A model generated the notes under the pieces. It made no database searches. It was not told the DNA's origin and was given only the letters and a program-made list of their open reading frames with translations. The position numbers and the translations under genes are program-made. Positions 1-12,193 of a stretch of DNA of 64,000 bases are shown here, piece by piece (positions within the stretch are counted from its first letter, which is position 1; every line of letters begins with the position of its first letter). This stretch comes from Helicostylum pulchrum (Eukaryota > Mucoromycota > Mucoromycetes > Mucorales > Mucoraceae): positions 124,001 through 188,000 of the forward strand of contig JAIXMO010000043.1 in the NCBI GenBank assembly GCA_025677825.1, read 5' to 3'.

Positions 1-2
1 TT

Positions 3-572
3 GGCAGTTGGGTATTAGCTTTATTAGCCACACTATTTATTTTAATCCGCTCTCCTATTCCACCCACCACTATATTTACTATCGAAGCGCCTCCACAAAG
101 ATTCTCACAGCCCATGTCAGTTTCTCTACCAGGCGAGGTATACTATCAAGAACCAACCACTCGACCTTATTATCTAGGTCATCATTCAAATAAAGTTCGA
201 CCTCTTAAAGATGATAGTACGAGAGCCGATAAAAATAGTTCAAATGCTACAAGTAGCAGTGGATCTAGGACAAGACAAACGATTATGATGTTACCGGATC
301 AGCAAGATAGTATGGCACATACACGGTACTACTGCTATCAACCAGAAAGAAATTTAGCGTTATCATCACCTTCTGAAAACAATACAACTACAGAAGAATC
401 ATCTTCTTCTTACTACTCATCTAGGTGTCAAATACCACAAGTTGAAAGTCAAAGAACACTTTCAACGCTGGATTCTATATTTACTGGATACCCACCGATT
501 CAACTTGATTTACCAATTATTCAACTGGGAGGTATTTCCCGAATGGATATCTCTTTTCTGAAAAGAATATAA
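3..572 (+). CDS. 3' end of a membrane protein gene (partial)
   Basis: The frame is open from the first bases of the window to a TAA at 570-572, so the true start lies upstream. The first residues form a hydrophobic stretch (GSWVLALLATLFILI), probably the last transmembrane helix. It is followed by about 170 polar residues rich in Ser, Thr and Tyr with no recognised domain, likely a cytosolic tail. The layout (last helix, then a disordered Ser/Tyr/Pro tail) resembles the tetraspan-like protein at 25661-26752, but I see no clear sequence identity. Function unknown. The internal ATG at 114 is not taken as the start because the open frame continues upstream of it through the helix. Confidence 0.6.
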   Translation, partial: GSWVLALLATLFILIRSPIPPTTIFTIEAPPQRFSQPMSVSLPGEVYYQEPTTRPYYLGHHSNKVRPLKDDSTRADKNSSNATSSSGSRTRQTIMMLPDQQDSMAHTRYYCYQPERNLALSSPSENNTTTEESSSSYYSSRCQIPQVESQRTLSTLDSIFTGYPPIQLDLPIIQLGGISRMDISFLKRI

Positions 573-1194
573 ACAGAGTGATACTCTAACCGAGATTATA
601 AATATCTCGTATTTCATTGACTTTTTTTATTTTATCTAAGCCAAACATTCAATACACGTATAAACATGTATAAAATATATAATAAATAATATCTTACAAT
701 CTTTATATCTTAATCTTTTTTTTTTTTTCATAATATGCAGTCTTTTTTTTCGGCTTAATCCACCCCTTCTTTTTTTTTAATTGACACGCGAGGAAGGAAA
801 AAAAAAAAAGTTTCATACCCCCTTCTTCACTTCACATCATCTCCGTGAATTAATATCGTCATTTCGTAACGATTCCGTTATTTTTTTCTGCCTCCTTTTT
901 ATATCAAACTATTATACTATTTAAAACAGTTCAGTAATCGATATTATGTCATTAGATATAAATATAATACTGCGAAACGTCAATTATTACAAGGTACTTA
1001 TATCTTATATCTCTTCTTCGTTTATTATTCCCCTTTCTTTGTATTTTTTCTTTCTATCCTATCCGTACAAACGAATAGGATTTTTCATAAAGCACCTATC
1101 GTAACTACATGCATAAATAAATATATCCAAGTAAACCATAAAGACTTTAAAGTGAAAAAAAAGGAGAGGGGGGGGGGATTTTATTTGTTGTTAT
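573..1194. other. Intergenic, AT-rich
   Basis: Spacer between the 3' ends of two convergent genes. It holds many T/A homopolymers and a G-run near 1168-1178. No ORF, RNA gene or repeat family is recognisable. Confidence 0.6.
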
Positions 1195-3816
1195 TTAACG
1201 CAATGGTTCGTTATCTTGTTGGAAACTTAAATATCTTTTACTTAATTTCTTGTTAGCTTTGTCTTCGATCCAACCGATCCATTTAGTGAGAAACTCTCTT
1301 TTGCGTGCTGAAGATATAGTAACGCTAGGTCCACTACTTAACAAAGTCCGAGTGTCACCAATGACGACCAGCTGACGTCTTGCTCTTGTCATTGCGACTA
1401 GAGATAACGGAACCGAAGAGTTAATTAAGGTATATAAATTACTTATTGTACAGGACTTACCATTTAATCTTCTTTTATCAGATAAAAACCCAACATTACC
1501 TTCCCTGTTCGACCTTACCATGGATATGATAATACATTCCTTTTCTCTACCTTGATATCCATCGATAGAATTAACCTCGATATGTTTCCATCTCTTGTTG
1601 ATTACATTTCGCATGCTAAACACTTGAGCTGCATAAGGTGTAATAACGCCGATATGAACCTGCTCTAAACCTCCTTTCTGCATTAGAATTTCGATATGTT
1701 TTTCAACTAGAACAACTTCCATGTCATTTGCTGAGCTTCTCTCGACACCTTTCCTGCTTTTTTTAGTTTCGTGGAATACACTTGCATCTCCTGTATCGAT
1801 CAGCATTAACGGAGAATTGGTACTTTCACAACTGTTTACATTGGGTAAGTCCATTAGTAAATGACCTGCGACGGATTCGTGAGCTACGAGTTTGTTTTCG
1901 TATAATTCTTGAGAGCTAAACTTCATGATTTCTTCATGCATTCGGTACTGCATAGTTAAAGTCCTTTTGATTTTTTCGCCGTGCATATACATCAACCTGT
2001 CAAATAATGTGTACGACAAATTATTTAATATCGACAGTCCTTCGGCTCTTGGATCTTGTACGTTCTTTACTTGAGATAGTATAGTAGGTGGTAACTGTAA
2101 GTGGTCACCGCACTAAACAAAACAAAAAAGTTATATAAGTCTTTAAAAAAAAAAAAAATTCAAGCGTCGTATTAACTATAGTTACCAAAATAATTTTTTT
2201 AGATTTTAATAAGGCAATCCAACAATCCGGCTCTGTTGCTTGACCAGCTTCGTCAATAATAACCACGTCAAATGTTTTGTCTTCCATCAAAGCGTTACCA
2301 GATCTAGGTAGGTAAAATATAAAACATATTAGAACTCGAAAGTGTAATCGATTTATATTAACAGCTAACCCATTCAATGTACAAAAGACCACATCAGCTT
2401 CCATAAGTAAAAGCTCTGGTTTTTTTCCTCTTCGGACTAACGTCTTTTCTATAGATCTTTCTTTCAGTTGATCGAGGCTCAAACGGTCAAGAATATCAGT
2501 GAGATCATCCAGTTCGGATCCTGCCGGGAGATATTCTTTAGAATATTCATACAGGTCGTATTCCAGCTCCTCTGTCGTTCTACTGTGAAGGTCAGGGGCA
2601 ACACGAGCGATATTTCCAACTCGAAGAGTATTGATATGTTCGTATTTCATTATACGGCGAAGTATATTATCTAGTTTTTTTTTGTTTTTTTTTGTTAGAG
2701 TATATATACGTATACCATTTACTTAAAATCTACTTTACCGACAGCCGTGTTAGAAGGAGCACAAACAAGTAATCTTAATTTTTGTTTTTCGGCTAGCTGT
2801 CTAATAATCTCAATAAGTGTGTGCGTTTTTCCCGTCTATTTTTTCAAAAAAAAAGGGGGGGGGGTTAATAACCAACATTACTTGTTCTAGTAAATATTAC
2901 TCACACCTAATATATAAAACAATTAAACTTTTATTTTAAAAAATTTTTATGAGTTTATCTTACCTGGAGGTCCGTGAATCAACGAGATTTTATCAGGGCC
3001 AACACAAAACTTAACAGCTTCCATTTGAGATATACCTAAATCTTGACCGATAAAATCTACCTCTTTTAAATCAATATGTCTTGGAGAGCATGAGGGTCTA
3101 AAAAAATCATTATATTCAGTTGATAAAACCAATTTTGAATTCAATTTTTTTAATGCTTCCAACATTCTGGAGAAAAGAATAATTGATGTATAAGGCCGAT
3201 TGCACATTATATTTATATATATATACATATTTACCTTCTAAATGTTTCTTGACTAGGAAATTTGACACTTAAAAGATAAGAGGTAAATAAACTTGTCTTT
3301 TAAGGCTATAAGTAGGTACTCACATATTTAAAGAACCTCTGGTTGGAATTTCATTGATTGACACAATATTTACTTCAGTATCATTAATGGAAGATACAAT
3401 TCCGGTAGTAGTTTCGTCAGAAGGGTCAAACCTTGAACCATAACGTCGGATTTGAACCATGTCACCTACTACGATTTTATGATTTGGCATATTAAGGCAC
3501 TCAAGTACGATACGCCTTTCAAAAATGTAAGTATATATTAAACTCATACCGTTAAAAATTTAAATACCATTTTTTAGACTTGACAACCCTTTCGTTTTCT
3601 AGCTGGAAGGTCAGTAAAAAAAAAAAAGAAAAAAAAAGGTCGTCAAAGTATCGTATATATCTATTAGTTACCTAGTCCACTCAAATTTAGAATAGCAATC
3701 CCCTTCCTTTCCAGATCTCGAGGGTCTCCCAAAAGAAGTTTTCTCTCTGAGAGTAAAGAAGTCTTTTTTTCTTGATGTACCAAATCAATAAGATGGTTTA
3801 CGAATACTCTTGACAT
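1195..3816 (-). CDS. SF1 helicase, Hcs1/IGHMBP2 family, copy 1
   Basis: A DNA/RNA helicase of superfamily 1B, related to yeast Hcs1 (DNA helicase A) and animal IGHMBP2. Exons by hand: 3816-3672, 3598-3568, 3515-3324, 3267-3235, 3166-2964, 2906-2905 (2-nt micro-exon), 2835-2739, 2670-2370, 2303-2186, 2112-1461, 1397-1195, giving 658 residues, close to Hcs1. All helicase motifs are intact: Walker A GPPGTGKT (about 199-206, split by the micro-exon), Walker B IIDEAGQ (350-356), motif III GDHLQLPP (376-383), MQYRMH, IDGYQGREKE and VAMTRARR. It lacks the C-terminal R3H and AN1 domains of the animal protein, as fungal members do. The neighbour at 4181-6837 is a tandem paralogue with the same exon plan. 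The last intron (1460-1398, 63 nt) is free of in-frame stops. Family is certain; the cellular role is inferred. Confidence 0.9.
2905..2906 (-). other. 2-nt micro-exon (GT) in helicase copy 1
   Basis: The exon ending at 2964 stops after the first base of a Gly codon, and the exon starting at 2835 begins with ACG of the Thr in GPPGTGKT. Direct joining shifts the frame and destroys the Walker A motif. The space between contains an acceptor then a donor, ...TATTAG|GT|GTGAGT..., so two introns (2963-2907, 57 nt; 2904-2836, 69 nt) flanking a GT exon restore CCA GGT ACG GGA AAA ACG. The same arrangement occurs at 5849-5850 in the paralogue. Confidence 0.8.
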
Positions 3817-4180
3817 CTTTTTTTCTTTTTTTATTCTTTGAGATAAAGAGACAAATAATAGTAAAAAAAAAAAACTTCAGCATTACTTATAGATGTTCGC
3901 CGTCTAAAAAAATACTTGATATAAACTAGTAAACAGCATACGAGTCTCATTCAACATTTATCTTAAATTATACATGTTAAAACGGCAAATATATATAACA
4001 TCTTTTTAATCTATTTTTTTTTTTTTTTGTATGGGAACCGAAATTCGGTTTTTATTTAAAGTCCTTTAAAAGTATATTTTTAATCATAACCTAATACTCT
4101 TATCAGAAACATCAACAATAAAATTAAATTGACAACCTTTATTTATTGTTATATTTTATCTTTTATCTCATACTGTTAAA
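3817..4180. other. Spacer between the tandem helicase genes
   Basis: Holds the promoter of copy 1 and the 3' UTR of copy 2. AT-rich with poly-A and poly-T runs; no defined motif seen. Confidence 0.5.
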
Positions 4181-6837
4181 CTACAATAGAAGCTCTTTTT
4201 TGCTCTTTCTTACTTCTGCATTCTTTTTCAGCCATTTAATCCAATCGTGGAGGAAAATACGATCGATGGAATAGGGGTTCTTGGGGTCATACGGAAAATA
4301 TGCACCCAACGTACCAGTATCTCCTACTACTACCAACTGTCTCCTAGCTCTGGTCATAGCAACTAAAAAAAACTAGTTAAAAACCTGCTTGGAAAAAAAA
4401 AAGAAATATCACTTACCATTTAATCTTCTTCTTTCAGCCAAGAAGCCTACGTCTAGCTCCAGATTGGATCGTACTAGTGATAAGATGATGACTTCTTTTT
4501 CTTTTCCCTGGAACCCGTCCACAGTACCCACTTCAATGTTTCCCCAGTTATCATTGAGTTCTGATACTATTTTCGCGACCTGAGCCCTATAAGGAGTGAT
4601 AACAGCAATCTGTTTCGGTTTAATTCCATCATTTATCAACTTGGCAATGTATTTTTTGATAATTTCAGTTTCGTAAGGATTGATCATACTTCGCTTATTC
4701 AATTTTGCGCCTCTCACTTCACTAGCAGCACTTTTATCGCTTGTATCAATCAAAATAAGAGGTACCTTAGTATTAACAGTGTCTTTGACTTGGGGTAACT
4801 GGTTCAATGTGTGCTCTGCTACACTTTCATGTGCAGTCAAGTCGCGTCCGTAGAATTCTCGTAAACTAAATTCCATAATCTTTGCATGCATTCTGTATTG
4901 AATATTTAATCGTCTTCTTATACCATTACCGCACATTGCTCGCATCCGGTCAAACAATGTGTAAGTAAGATCATTATTGTATGGCAACCCGAAAATTTTT
5001 TTGGCTGGCTTGTTTTTCTTTTCTATAATGGCTTTAACAAAAGGGGGTAGCTGCCAGTGGTCACCTGCCTATAATAAACAAAGCTAAAGTTAAAGGATAT
5101 GTAACATGTGTATAAACAAAATGGAGGTCTTACTAAAATCACTTTATTTGCTTTTGTTATTGCAATCCAACAATCAGGCTCGGTTGCTTGCGCAGCTTCA
5201 TCGATTATAACAACATCGAACCTCTCCTGCTGCATTTTAGTACTGCCGGAACTAAGATAACCAAAAGTTTAATTTTAGAATAGATAAAAAGGGATATTAG
5301 AATAATTACCCGTTCAAAGTAGAAAATATAACACTTGATTTCTTAATTTGCCTTTTAATATCTCTCGAAGATATACGCGTGCTAGCAACAGAAGCTAATT
5401 TCTTGATTAATTCAGCCTTGTCCTTTTTACTTGAACGACGACTATTTCCTGATCTTGAGCCGCTATTAGAGTGATTTTGTATCTCCTTTCTGATTTGAGC
5501 CGGGTCTTTTCTGATATTTTTACCAGAGCATAATACTTCTAAGGTATATTCGATGACTTCTGGCGAAACTCGTGCAGGATGACCAATTCTGATGGCGTTA
5601 TGACTATGATCTAGGTACCTTATCATTAAGTTGTCTAAAATAAATAAATATTAGCATAAAAATATAGCCACATTAAAAATTACTAACCAACTGAAACATT
5701 AGATGGACCACAAACAAGAACTCTCTTATTATCAGCCACAAGCTGTCTAATCACTTCGATTAAAGTCTGAGTCTTTCCTGTCTATAGTAAATCTGTATTA
5801 TATAAACAATTCATATGATTTTTTTCTTAAAAAAAAACTACTACTTACACCTTGAAATCAGTAAGTATATGTAAGTATTAATACATGATTTACTAACTAA
5901 ACAAGTTTGTTTTTATATTATATTTTACCTGGAGGTCCATGAATTAAAGATATTTCAGGAGATCCCAAAACAAATCGAACAGCTTCTTGTTGATACTCAT
6001 TTAAAGATGTATCGAAAATCCTTAAATTTTTTATTTCCTTTGGTTTTGAAGGGTTTCGCATTCCAAATAAAACTTTGAATAAAACAGGTGTATTATTTGT
6101 TGTTTGGAGTAAATCAAGATTCAAATTGGCCAAATTCTTTAAAATTCTAAGTACAATATACGATTTAGTATAGAGTATTAACTAAACAACTTCATAAACA
6201 GTTAAATACCTTTCATGAGATATATTACTCGATAGCAATACACTATATAATTTAATACTAGAACACCTTTTTTTTTAAAAAAGAAAATACATTCATATTT
6301 ACATTTGACACTGATCAATTAAACTTGTATGCAACTTGATTGATTCTTCTTTCTTATCATTATCACTAAGGTATAAAATGATTCTCCACTTATTGATATT
6401 AATAATTATACCGAACCAGAACAAAGCTTCATTTTCTTGAGTAGAACTATAGTACTTTAAAGCGACAAAATCACCAATTTTAAACTTGTGTTGTGGCATA
6501 GGAACCTGTTTATCGTCTTCATCTTTAACTTCAAGGGTAATATTGCTTTATAATAAAGTTAAACAGAGGACTTGATAATATAACATTTACGCTTACCTGC
6601 TATCAGCAATTCCCGGTTTGACATCTATTAATTTATAGTATATAAGTATAAGCAATTAATCGGTATCACTTCTTTTATCGTACCTATTACATTCAAGTTT
6701 ATAATCGCTACACCTTTATCTTGTAAATCCGAGGGTGTTCCTTTTAGAAGCTCTTTTATATCCATCTTTTCTATATACATCTCTTCTTGGACTAAGCCCA
6801 TTAAGTGGCCTACAAAACGATTAATATCAGATTTCAT
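4181..6837 (-). CDS. SF1 helicase, Hcs1/IGHMBP2 family, copy 2
   Basis: Tandem paralogue of the helicase at 1195-3816. Exons: 6837-6684, 6624-6597, 6545-6303, 6257-6210, 6146-5929, 5850-5849 (micro-exon), 5781-5688, 5634-5310, 5251-5134, 5068-4417, 4362-4181, giving 687 residues. Motifs: GPPGTGKT (228-235), IIDEAAQ (386-392), GDHWQLPP, IQYRMH, VDGFQGKEKE and VAMTRARRQL. The N-terminal part (MPQHKFKIGDFVAL) matches the beta-barrel region before the helicase core in IGHMBP2. All intron positions and phases equal those of copy 1, so the pair arose by duplication after the introns were in place. The proteins differ mainly in the N-terminal third and at the C-terminus. Both copies look functional. 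Which one keeps the ancestral role cannot be told from sequence. Confidence 0.9.
5849..5850 (-). other. 2-nt micro-exon (GT) in helicase copy 2
   Basis: Same position as in copy 1: ...TTTCAAG|GT|GTAAGT... lies between an upstream exon ending CCTCCAG (5929) and a downstream exon starting ACAGGAAAG (5781). Flanking introns are 5928-5851 (78 nt) and 5848-5782 (67 nt). Only inclusion of GT gives P-G-T-G-K-T in frame. Confidence 0.8.
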
Positions 6838-7619
6838 AATTTCGTTTATAAAATAGAAACAAAAAGATAAAAAAAAAGTTGATAAATAACAATGTAACAA
6901 ATCAATCTCTTTTATACTCGGAAAGTTCGAGAATATAGTTGATACTTTATCTCGCTTATAGGTTCACCCAGGGGCCACTTTTTTTTAGTTGGGGGAACTG
7001 TAAAGAAAACATAAACAACACGTGTACCTAATAAGTGTGTATGTATTATATATTATAAATTGGCTACTTTGATTATGCTATTTTCATCTTAAATAAAAAC
7101 AGAATCGCAAAGTTTCCATGCAAACAAACAAAAATTGATTTTGCTATTATGATCCGTTAGTTATAATGTGCATCAGACATCTCGTCTGCCACTATATTAT
7201 CCAACTAACTAAACATTGTCAGCCCTCACCAATTAGTAACTTTCCACCAAAGGGTATATATTTTTTATTTTTTTCAGATGATCAACATCCGCAAAAGGTC
7301 GTACTCCGTTTCGGATCTATTCTCGGTGTATATTTTAAAGTTTCCCGAAAATACCTTATATTTTATTTTGTGTACAGACACATCTCGGTTATCCTCAACT
7401 TGGAAGACAATGATTAATTGTACTTTTTATAAATGAATCAAGTGATATTATAATATGAGCCACCATAAATCTTATTTCGAGTAGTTATACAGGCGTAAAT
7501 AATGGATCACCAAGAAAAGAACCCTCATTTTTTTACAAGTACACAACTAACAACATTTTTATACAGATTATCTACTTTTTTTTATTTATTTTAAAAATAT
7601 ACTTTTAAAACAAAGAATA
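6838..7619. other. Intergenic
   Basis: Upstream region of helicase copy 2 and downstream region of MCD4. An 83-codon open frame at 7166-7417 has no family resemblance and is not taken as a gene. Nothing else seen. Confidence 0.5.
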
Positions 7620-10600
7620 TTAAGCATGCTTGGGCTTCATTCTATCGACAATTCTGTTAAGTTTAGGTAAAACAAGGTGTCCTACTAAAAGTCTGGATAA
7701 AAGAAACAAGATCATTGTAAAAATAATAAAGAGTTCAGCAATACAGAAATGACTAATGGATGTACCAATTTCGAGCCAGCTTCCATAATCAGTGACAAAG
7801 AAAAAGAAATTAATAGTTTGGATATCCGTAATACTCATAACAGCCAAGAACAACGTAAAAGGTTGAAGATCAATACTTGTACTAAGAATACCAAGAACAG
7901 ATGAAGCGACAAAGAAAGGAATAAGGATCTTGATGATAAGAAGTGCTCCCATTAAGAAAGGGTCGAAAATAGTAGTGAATCGGTATACACTTTCCAACGA
8001 GAAACTACCCATAGAGGCTACATTACCCGTACCAAAGAACGCAACATCCATAAAGAATAAAAATATAAGAACTGCGCGTCCATCACTGGCCTTAAGAGAG
8101 CGTGCTGAAGATTGTCGATGCTCGTCATAAAGGTTACGTTCCACTTCGAGCCAAATCAATACAGTGCTGCAGAAGAATACATAGAACAAGAGTTCATAGG
8201 AGATACTGAGTAAAGTCATAAGAGGACCGAAAGCGAAACAAATCACCAGCAATCTAGCCAAATAATCTTCATTGGAAGGGCCACGGTATACAAAGGGGAA
8301 AATACTGGACATACCAATAATTACCCAACTAGCAACTTGATTAAATGCAGGAAGACCTTCACGTCTTTGAAGGCTAACCGAAGTAGAGTAAACCAATACA
8401 ATACTGGCAATAATAACAGCCAATTGAATATGCATGATTATATTTAATCTACCGCTAATACGATTTTTCTTTACAAGATTTCGTAAGATAAAACCACCAG
8501 CAATAACACCTAAAATGCCACCACAAACTACAACAACGATATTCTCACCCTTTTCAACAGGTAATAATGTAAATATACTAGTGCAGATACAAGAAATTGT
8601 CCAGCCGATAACAAGAGACTTGTGCTTTCTGTGTATTTTACGAGGCATGATCAAAGGCCAAGCGGCCAATACCAAGAAGATGGCGGTAAGAACCTCACGG
8701 TAAAAGTAACTACAGACAAGTGCTTGTAAAAACAATAAGGATGCTGTAAGAGTGACGAAAAAGTTTGCCGCGCCTCCACGAAGACATAGATTTAAAGCTT
8801 CGATCAAGTATCTGTAATTATGGATGATACGGTTCCAAAAGAAGACAGGGAAAAATACGTATGCATAGTACATGGTAGGCATCTTTTGAATCCAGAGCAT
8901 AGACGAAAGACAAGAAAGTACGATAACAGAGAGAACATCAAGCAAGATACCAGATTTAATTGACATTTTAACAACACGGCGAGAAGCAAATACATAACTA
9001 CGGATAACGAATTGAAGACAAAAGATACACCAACCGATATAACCAGCAGTAATAGTACCTCGTAAGAACAACCAGTCGTAGGTTTGAAAGTAACGAAGAC
9101 CTTCGAGTGATAAAGTCATAAGGTCCCTCGATCTTTTTTCAGCAAGTGTATAATGTTCCTTTTCGATAAGACTTAAAATTTCAGACAAGATAATATCAGG
9201 ATGATTACTGCCTGATAATCCACTAAAAGGTCTAAAAAACAATTCATCTCTTTCCTTTTCATCTAATATACATATATTTTTTTAGCTGTTTAGTTTTTTT
9301 TTTACTGTAATTTTTCACTCACTATGTTTTACAATGTATTGTTCTAATATTTGACGTGCATTAGAAAAAGCGGCTTCAGCCTTACTCTTTTCATCACCTT
9401 CCAAATAACTTAATGGGAGCTCTCCTACTGAATTGACAGGAAGATCAATACCAATCAAATGAGCCATCAAAGGAGCAATATCAGCTTGATGAATATCATT
9501 ACGCTGAATATCCAATAACCCCCAAGAAGTAGAAAACTCATCATGTCCTAATCCAGAATTAATGGGCTTACAAATACCAGCACCCCAAGCGATCATAGGC
9601 GTGCGAGTACAGTCAGGGTGTCCATCACCATGACCACCACGATTATTCATACCATGATCCGCAGTAAATACATAACTGGTACGTCCATCATTACTATAAA
9701 ACTCCTCGATCAAATCAACCATTTCCTTGACACCTTGATCTACTATTTTAATGTTATTTAAATATTCCTCTGACATTGGTCTGAATGCGTGTCCGTTTGT
9801 ATCCAATCCAAGTAAATGAAGGAAAAACACGATCTTCTTTTCGTGTAATTTTTGATACAAGACGGGATCTGTTGTAGCATTTTGAAATAACTCTCTAACA
9901 TGATCGAAAACCCAAACATCCAATCTTGACGCCTCTAAACAAAACCAAAAAAAAAAAAAAAAAAAAAAAACGTGCGTAAATAATATGTAAAAATAAAAAC
10001 AGAAATTGCTTTTTCTTTACCTCCAGAAAAATCCTCGTATTCATGCGGATACATAAAAGTTTCAACTCTACTAGGATCACTAGCACCGTGTTGAAACATG
10101 GGTAAAATATCTGGTGAGCCGAAAGACCAAGTATGTTGCGACTGATTAAATACAGAGTCAAAGTTTACAGGATTCATGGACCAACCTAACGTAACACATA
10201 TATCAATTGAAAGTTTTAAATATACTACATATAAAACATATTAGTTTTACCAGTTGTTACAGCACTGACATCTTCATAAAAACCAGCAATAATAGCTACA
10301 TGCCCAGGTCTAGATTCAGTAGGTACACGAGTATGAGAAACACCCCAAGTACCGTCCGAGTTAACTACGTTACGTAAAAAGGGAGCTCGTGTTTCTCCAA
10401 ACTCGTCCAATTCAAATAATTTATCCGCTCTTAATCCATCACCTAGAAAGTGTTCATGTATTAGTTGTCTTTGTCCTTCTTATACGTATTGTTGCACTTT
10501 ACCAACAAATAATACAAGTCGATCGGCAGGTGCTTCCAAAGGACTTTTATGAGGTTTCATGCCATGAACAAGAGGTGAAGTAAAATAAATGTCGAATATA

Positions 10601-10662
10601 CTAAACAGATAAACAATGTGAAATATCACACCGATCAGTAGCAACCCCTCACGCGTCAGCAT
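7620..10662 (-). CDS. MCD4: GPI ethanolamine phosphate transferase 1 (Mcd4/PIG-N)
   Basis: Adds ethanolamine phosphate to the first mannose of the GPI anchor precursor in the ER. Five exons: 10662-10503, 10442-10251, 10185-10021, 9934-9323, 9262-7620, giving 923 residues, almost the yeast Mcd4 length. One N-terminal helix ([21 protein letters not shown]) precedes a lumenal alkaline-phosphatase-type domain. That domain has the family signatures [24 protein letters not shown] (the Thr is the expected nucleophile) and [14 protein letters not shown] with the metal-binding Asp and His residues. The C-terminal half, about residues 390-923, is the polytopic PigN domain with many membrane helices. 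The start is the first ATG before the signal-anchor. Homologous genes are essential in yeast. Family assignment is very secure. Confidence 0.95.
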
Positions 10663-10934
10663 CTTGGTTTTTATTACTATTGAAAGAAGAGTTGGTATGT
10701 TTTTCCCTCTCTCTCGAAACTTTAGCAGTTTATATAGCTGGTAGCCAATTTTGTTTTTTTTTAGCCAATGGACACGTTAAATTTCTTAAAATTTTGGAAA
10801 GACGGTAACGCGTTTTTCCCTTTAAAGAGGCAATTAGGAATGTCATCATAGGATATGTTTCAATGGTTTATTTTGAACAATAAAAAGTCCAACTCATTCT
10901 AAATAATAAAAATAATCTATACTTAAATAACAAT

Positions 10935-12193
10935 TTAATAAATATCAGTAGGATCCCAGCAGAAACGATGAGGTTCTGTCTTATGAATATCGTCCAATGC
11001 ATCCATATCCTATACAAACCTTTTAATATATATTGTTTTTCGTATATACATGCGTTTCTACGTACCTCTTTTGAAAGTTCAAATGAAAAGACACCAGCAT
11101 TCTGTTTAATTCGAGCAGTTGTTTTTGATTTCGGTATAATAATCCAACCATGTTGTACAGCCCACCTTAAAAGCACTAAAGCACATGGTTGTTGTACTCT
11201 CTTACTTACTAGTTTCAAACTAGGCACATTGAGCTCTCCATTAATCAATTTACCTTCACCTAAACTAGAATAAGCCTGTACTTGAATATGGTGTTTCTTA
11301 CATAATTCAAGGACGTCAGGTTGGTAAAGACAAGGATGAAGCTCGAACTGATGTACGTGAGGAATCACAGTACATACTTGAAGTAAATGTGCCAAGTGTT
11401 TTGACGTATAGTTGGATACGCCAATATGTTTGACTTTACCTTCGTTGTGAAGCTTTTCTAACGCTTTATAACTCTCAGTACGGTTTTCTTGATTGATAGG
11501 ATCGTGTAATTTTTTCTTGGTAGTGCTATATTGTTTTACGAGGTTAGATATATTTTTTCGCAGCCTAATAAAATAAAAAAAATAAAAAAAACCTTACCCA
11601 GGCCAATGGATTAAATAAAGATCAAAATAGTCTAGCTTAAATCTATCAAGAGAATCATTGACAGCTATTTAAAAGTACATTAGCAAAAAAAATCATACTA
11701 TACTAGAAACTATAATATGTACCTTTATAGCAAGACCCAAAACCTTGATCTTTAGGAGCTAAGTACGAAATAAAAACATTTAAAAACTTGACGTATATTT
11801 AAATTATTAGCTGTTTGCCTAGTTACATAATTTCGAGGTAATAAAAAGATCGCTTCGTTTGACTCCAAAAGACGGATCATCAAAAATTTCTTGTAATATT
11901 TGTCCTAAAACCTCTTCGTTTCTATACACTGTAGCAGTATCTAGTAACAACCATAGTTTAGCATAAGTATTTGTATATATTTATATATTATGCTGTTCTA
12001 CCTATTAAACGATACCCAGAACGAATAGCTTCGGTTACAACAGGTCGAAGTTCTTCTATCGTATACATACGATAAGTTCCTACTATATCTCTTCTTTATT
12101 TAGAAACACGTAATTATTTTTTTACTATTACAAAAACTCACACCCAAGAACAGGAATACTATCGCCATTGTAAAGCTTTTGAAACAATGTCAT
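10935..12193 (-). CDS. Aldo/keto reductase
   Basis: NAD(P)H-dependent oxidoreductase of the AKR superfamily. Seven exons: 12193-12142, 12082-12002, 11940-11827, 11758-11723, 11664-11598, 11564-11066, 11009-10935, giving 307 residues, a normal AKR length. Visible signatures are NGDSIPVLGLGTYRM at the N-terminus, DTATVYRNE with catalytic Asp and Tyr, the catalytic Lys in FITSKL, His in LIHWPG, VKHIGVSNYT, and the cofactor-binding IIPKSKT near the C-terminus. The complete tetrad (Asp, Tyr, Lys, His) indicates an active enzyme; the substrate cannot be told. It is divergent from the Sec9 gene, with 150 bp between the two start codons. Confidence 0.9.

Noticed and set aside
2837..2963. Helicase copy 1 as a frameshifted pseudogene
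   Set aside because: The apparent shift at Walker A disappears when the 2-nt exon is included, all other motifs are intact, and the paralogue shows the same pattern.
7166..7417. 83-codon open frame between helicase copy 2 and MCD4
   Set aside because: No domain or biased codon use; AT-rich spacer gives such frames by chance.
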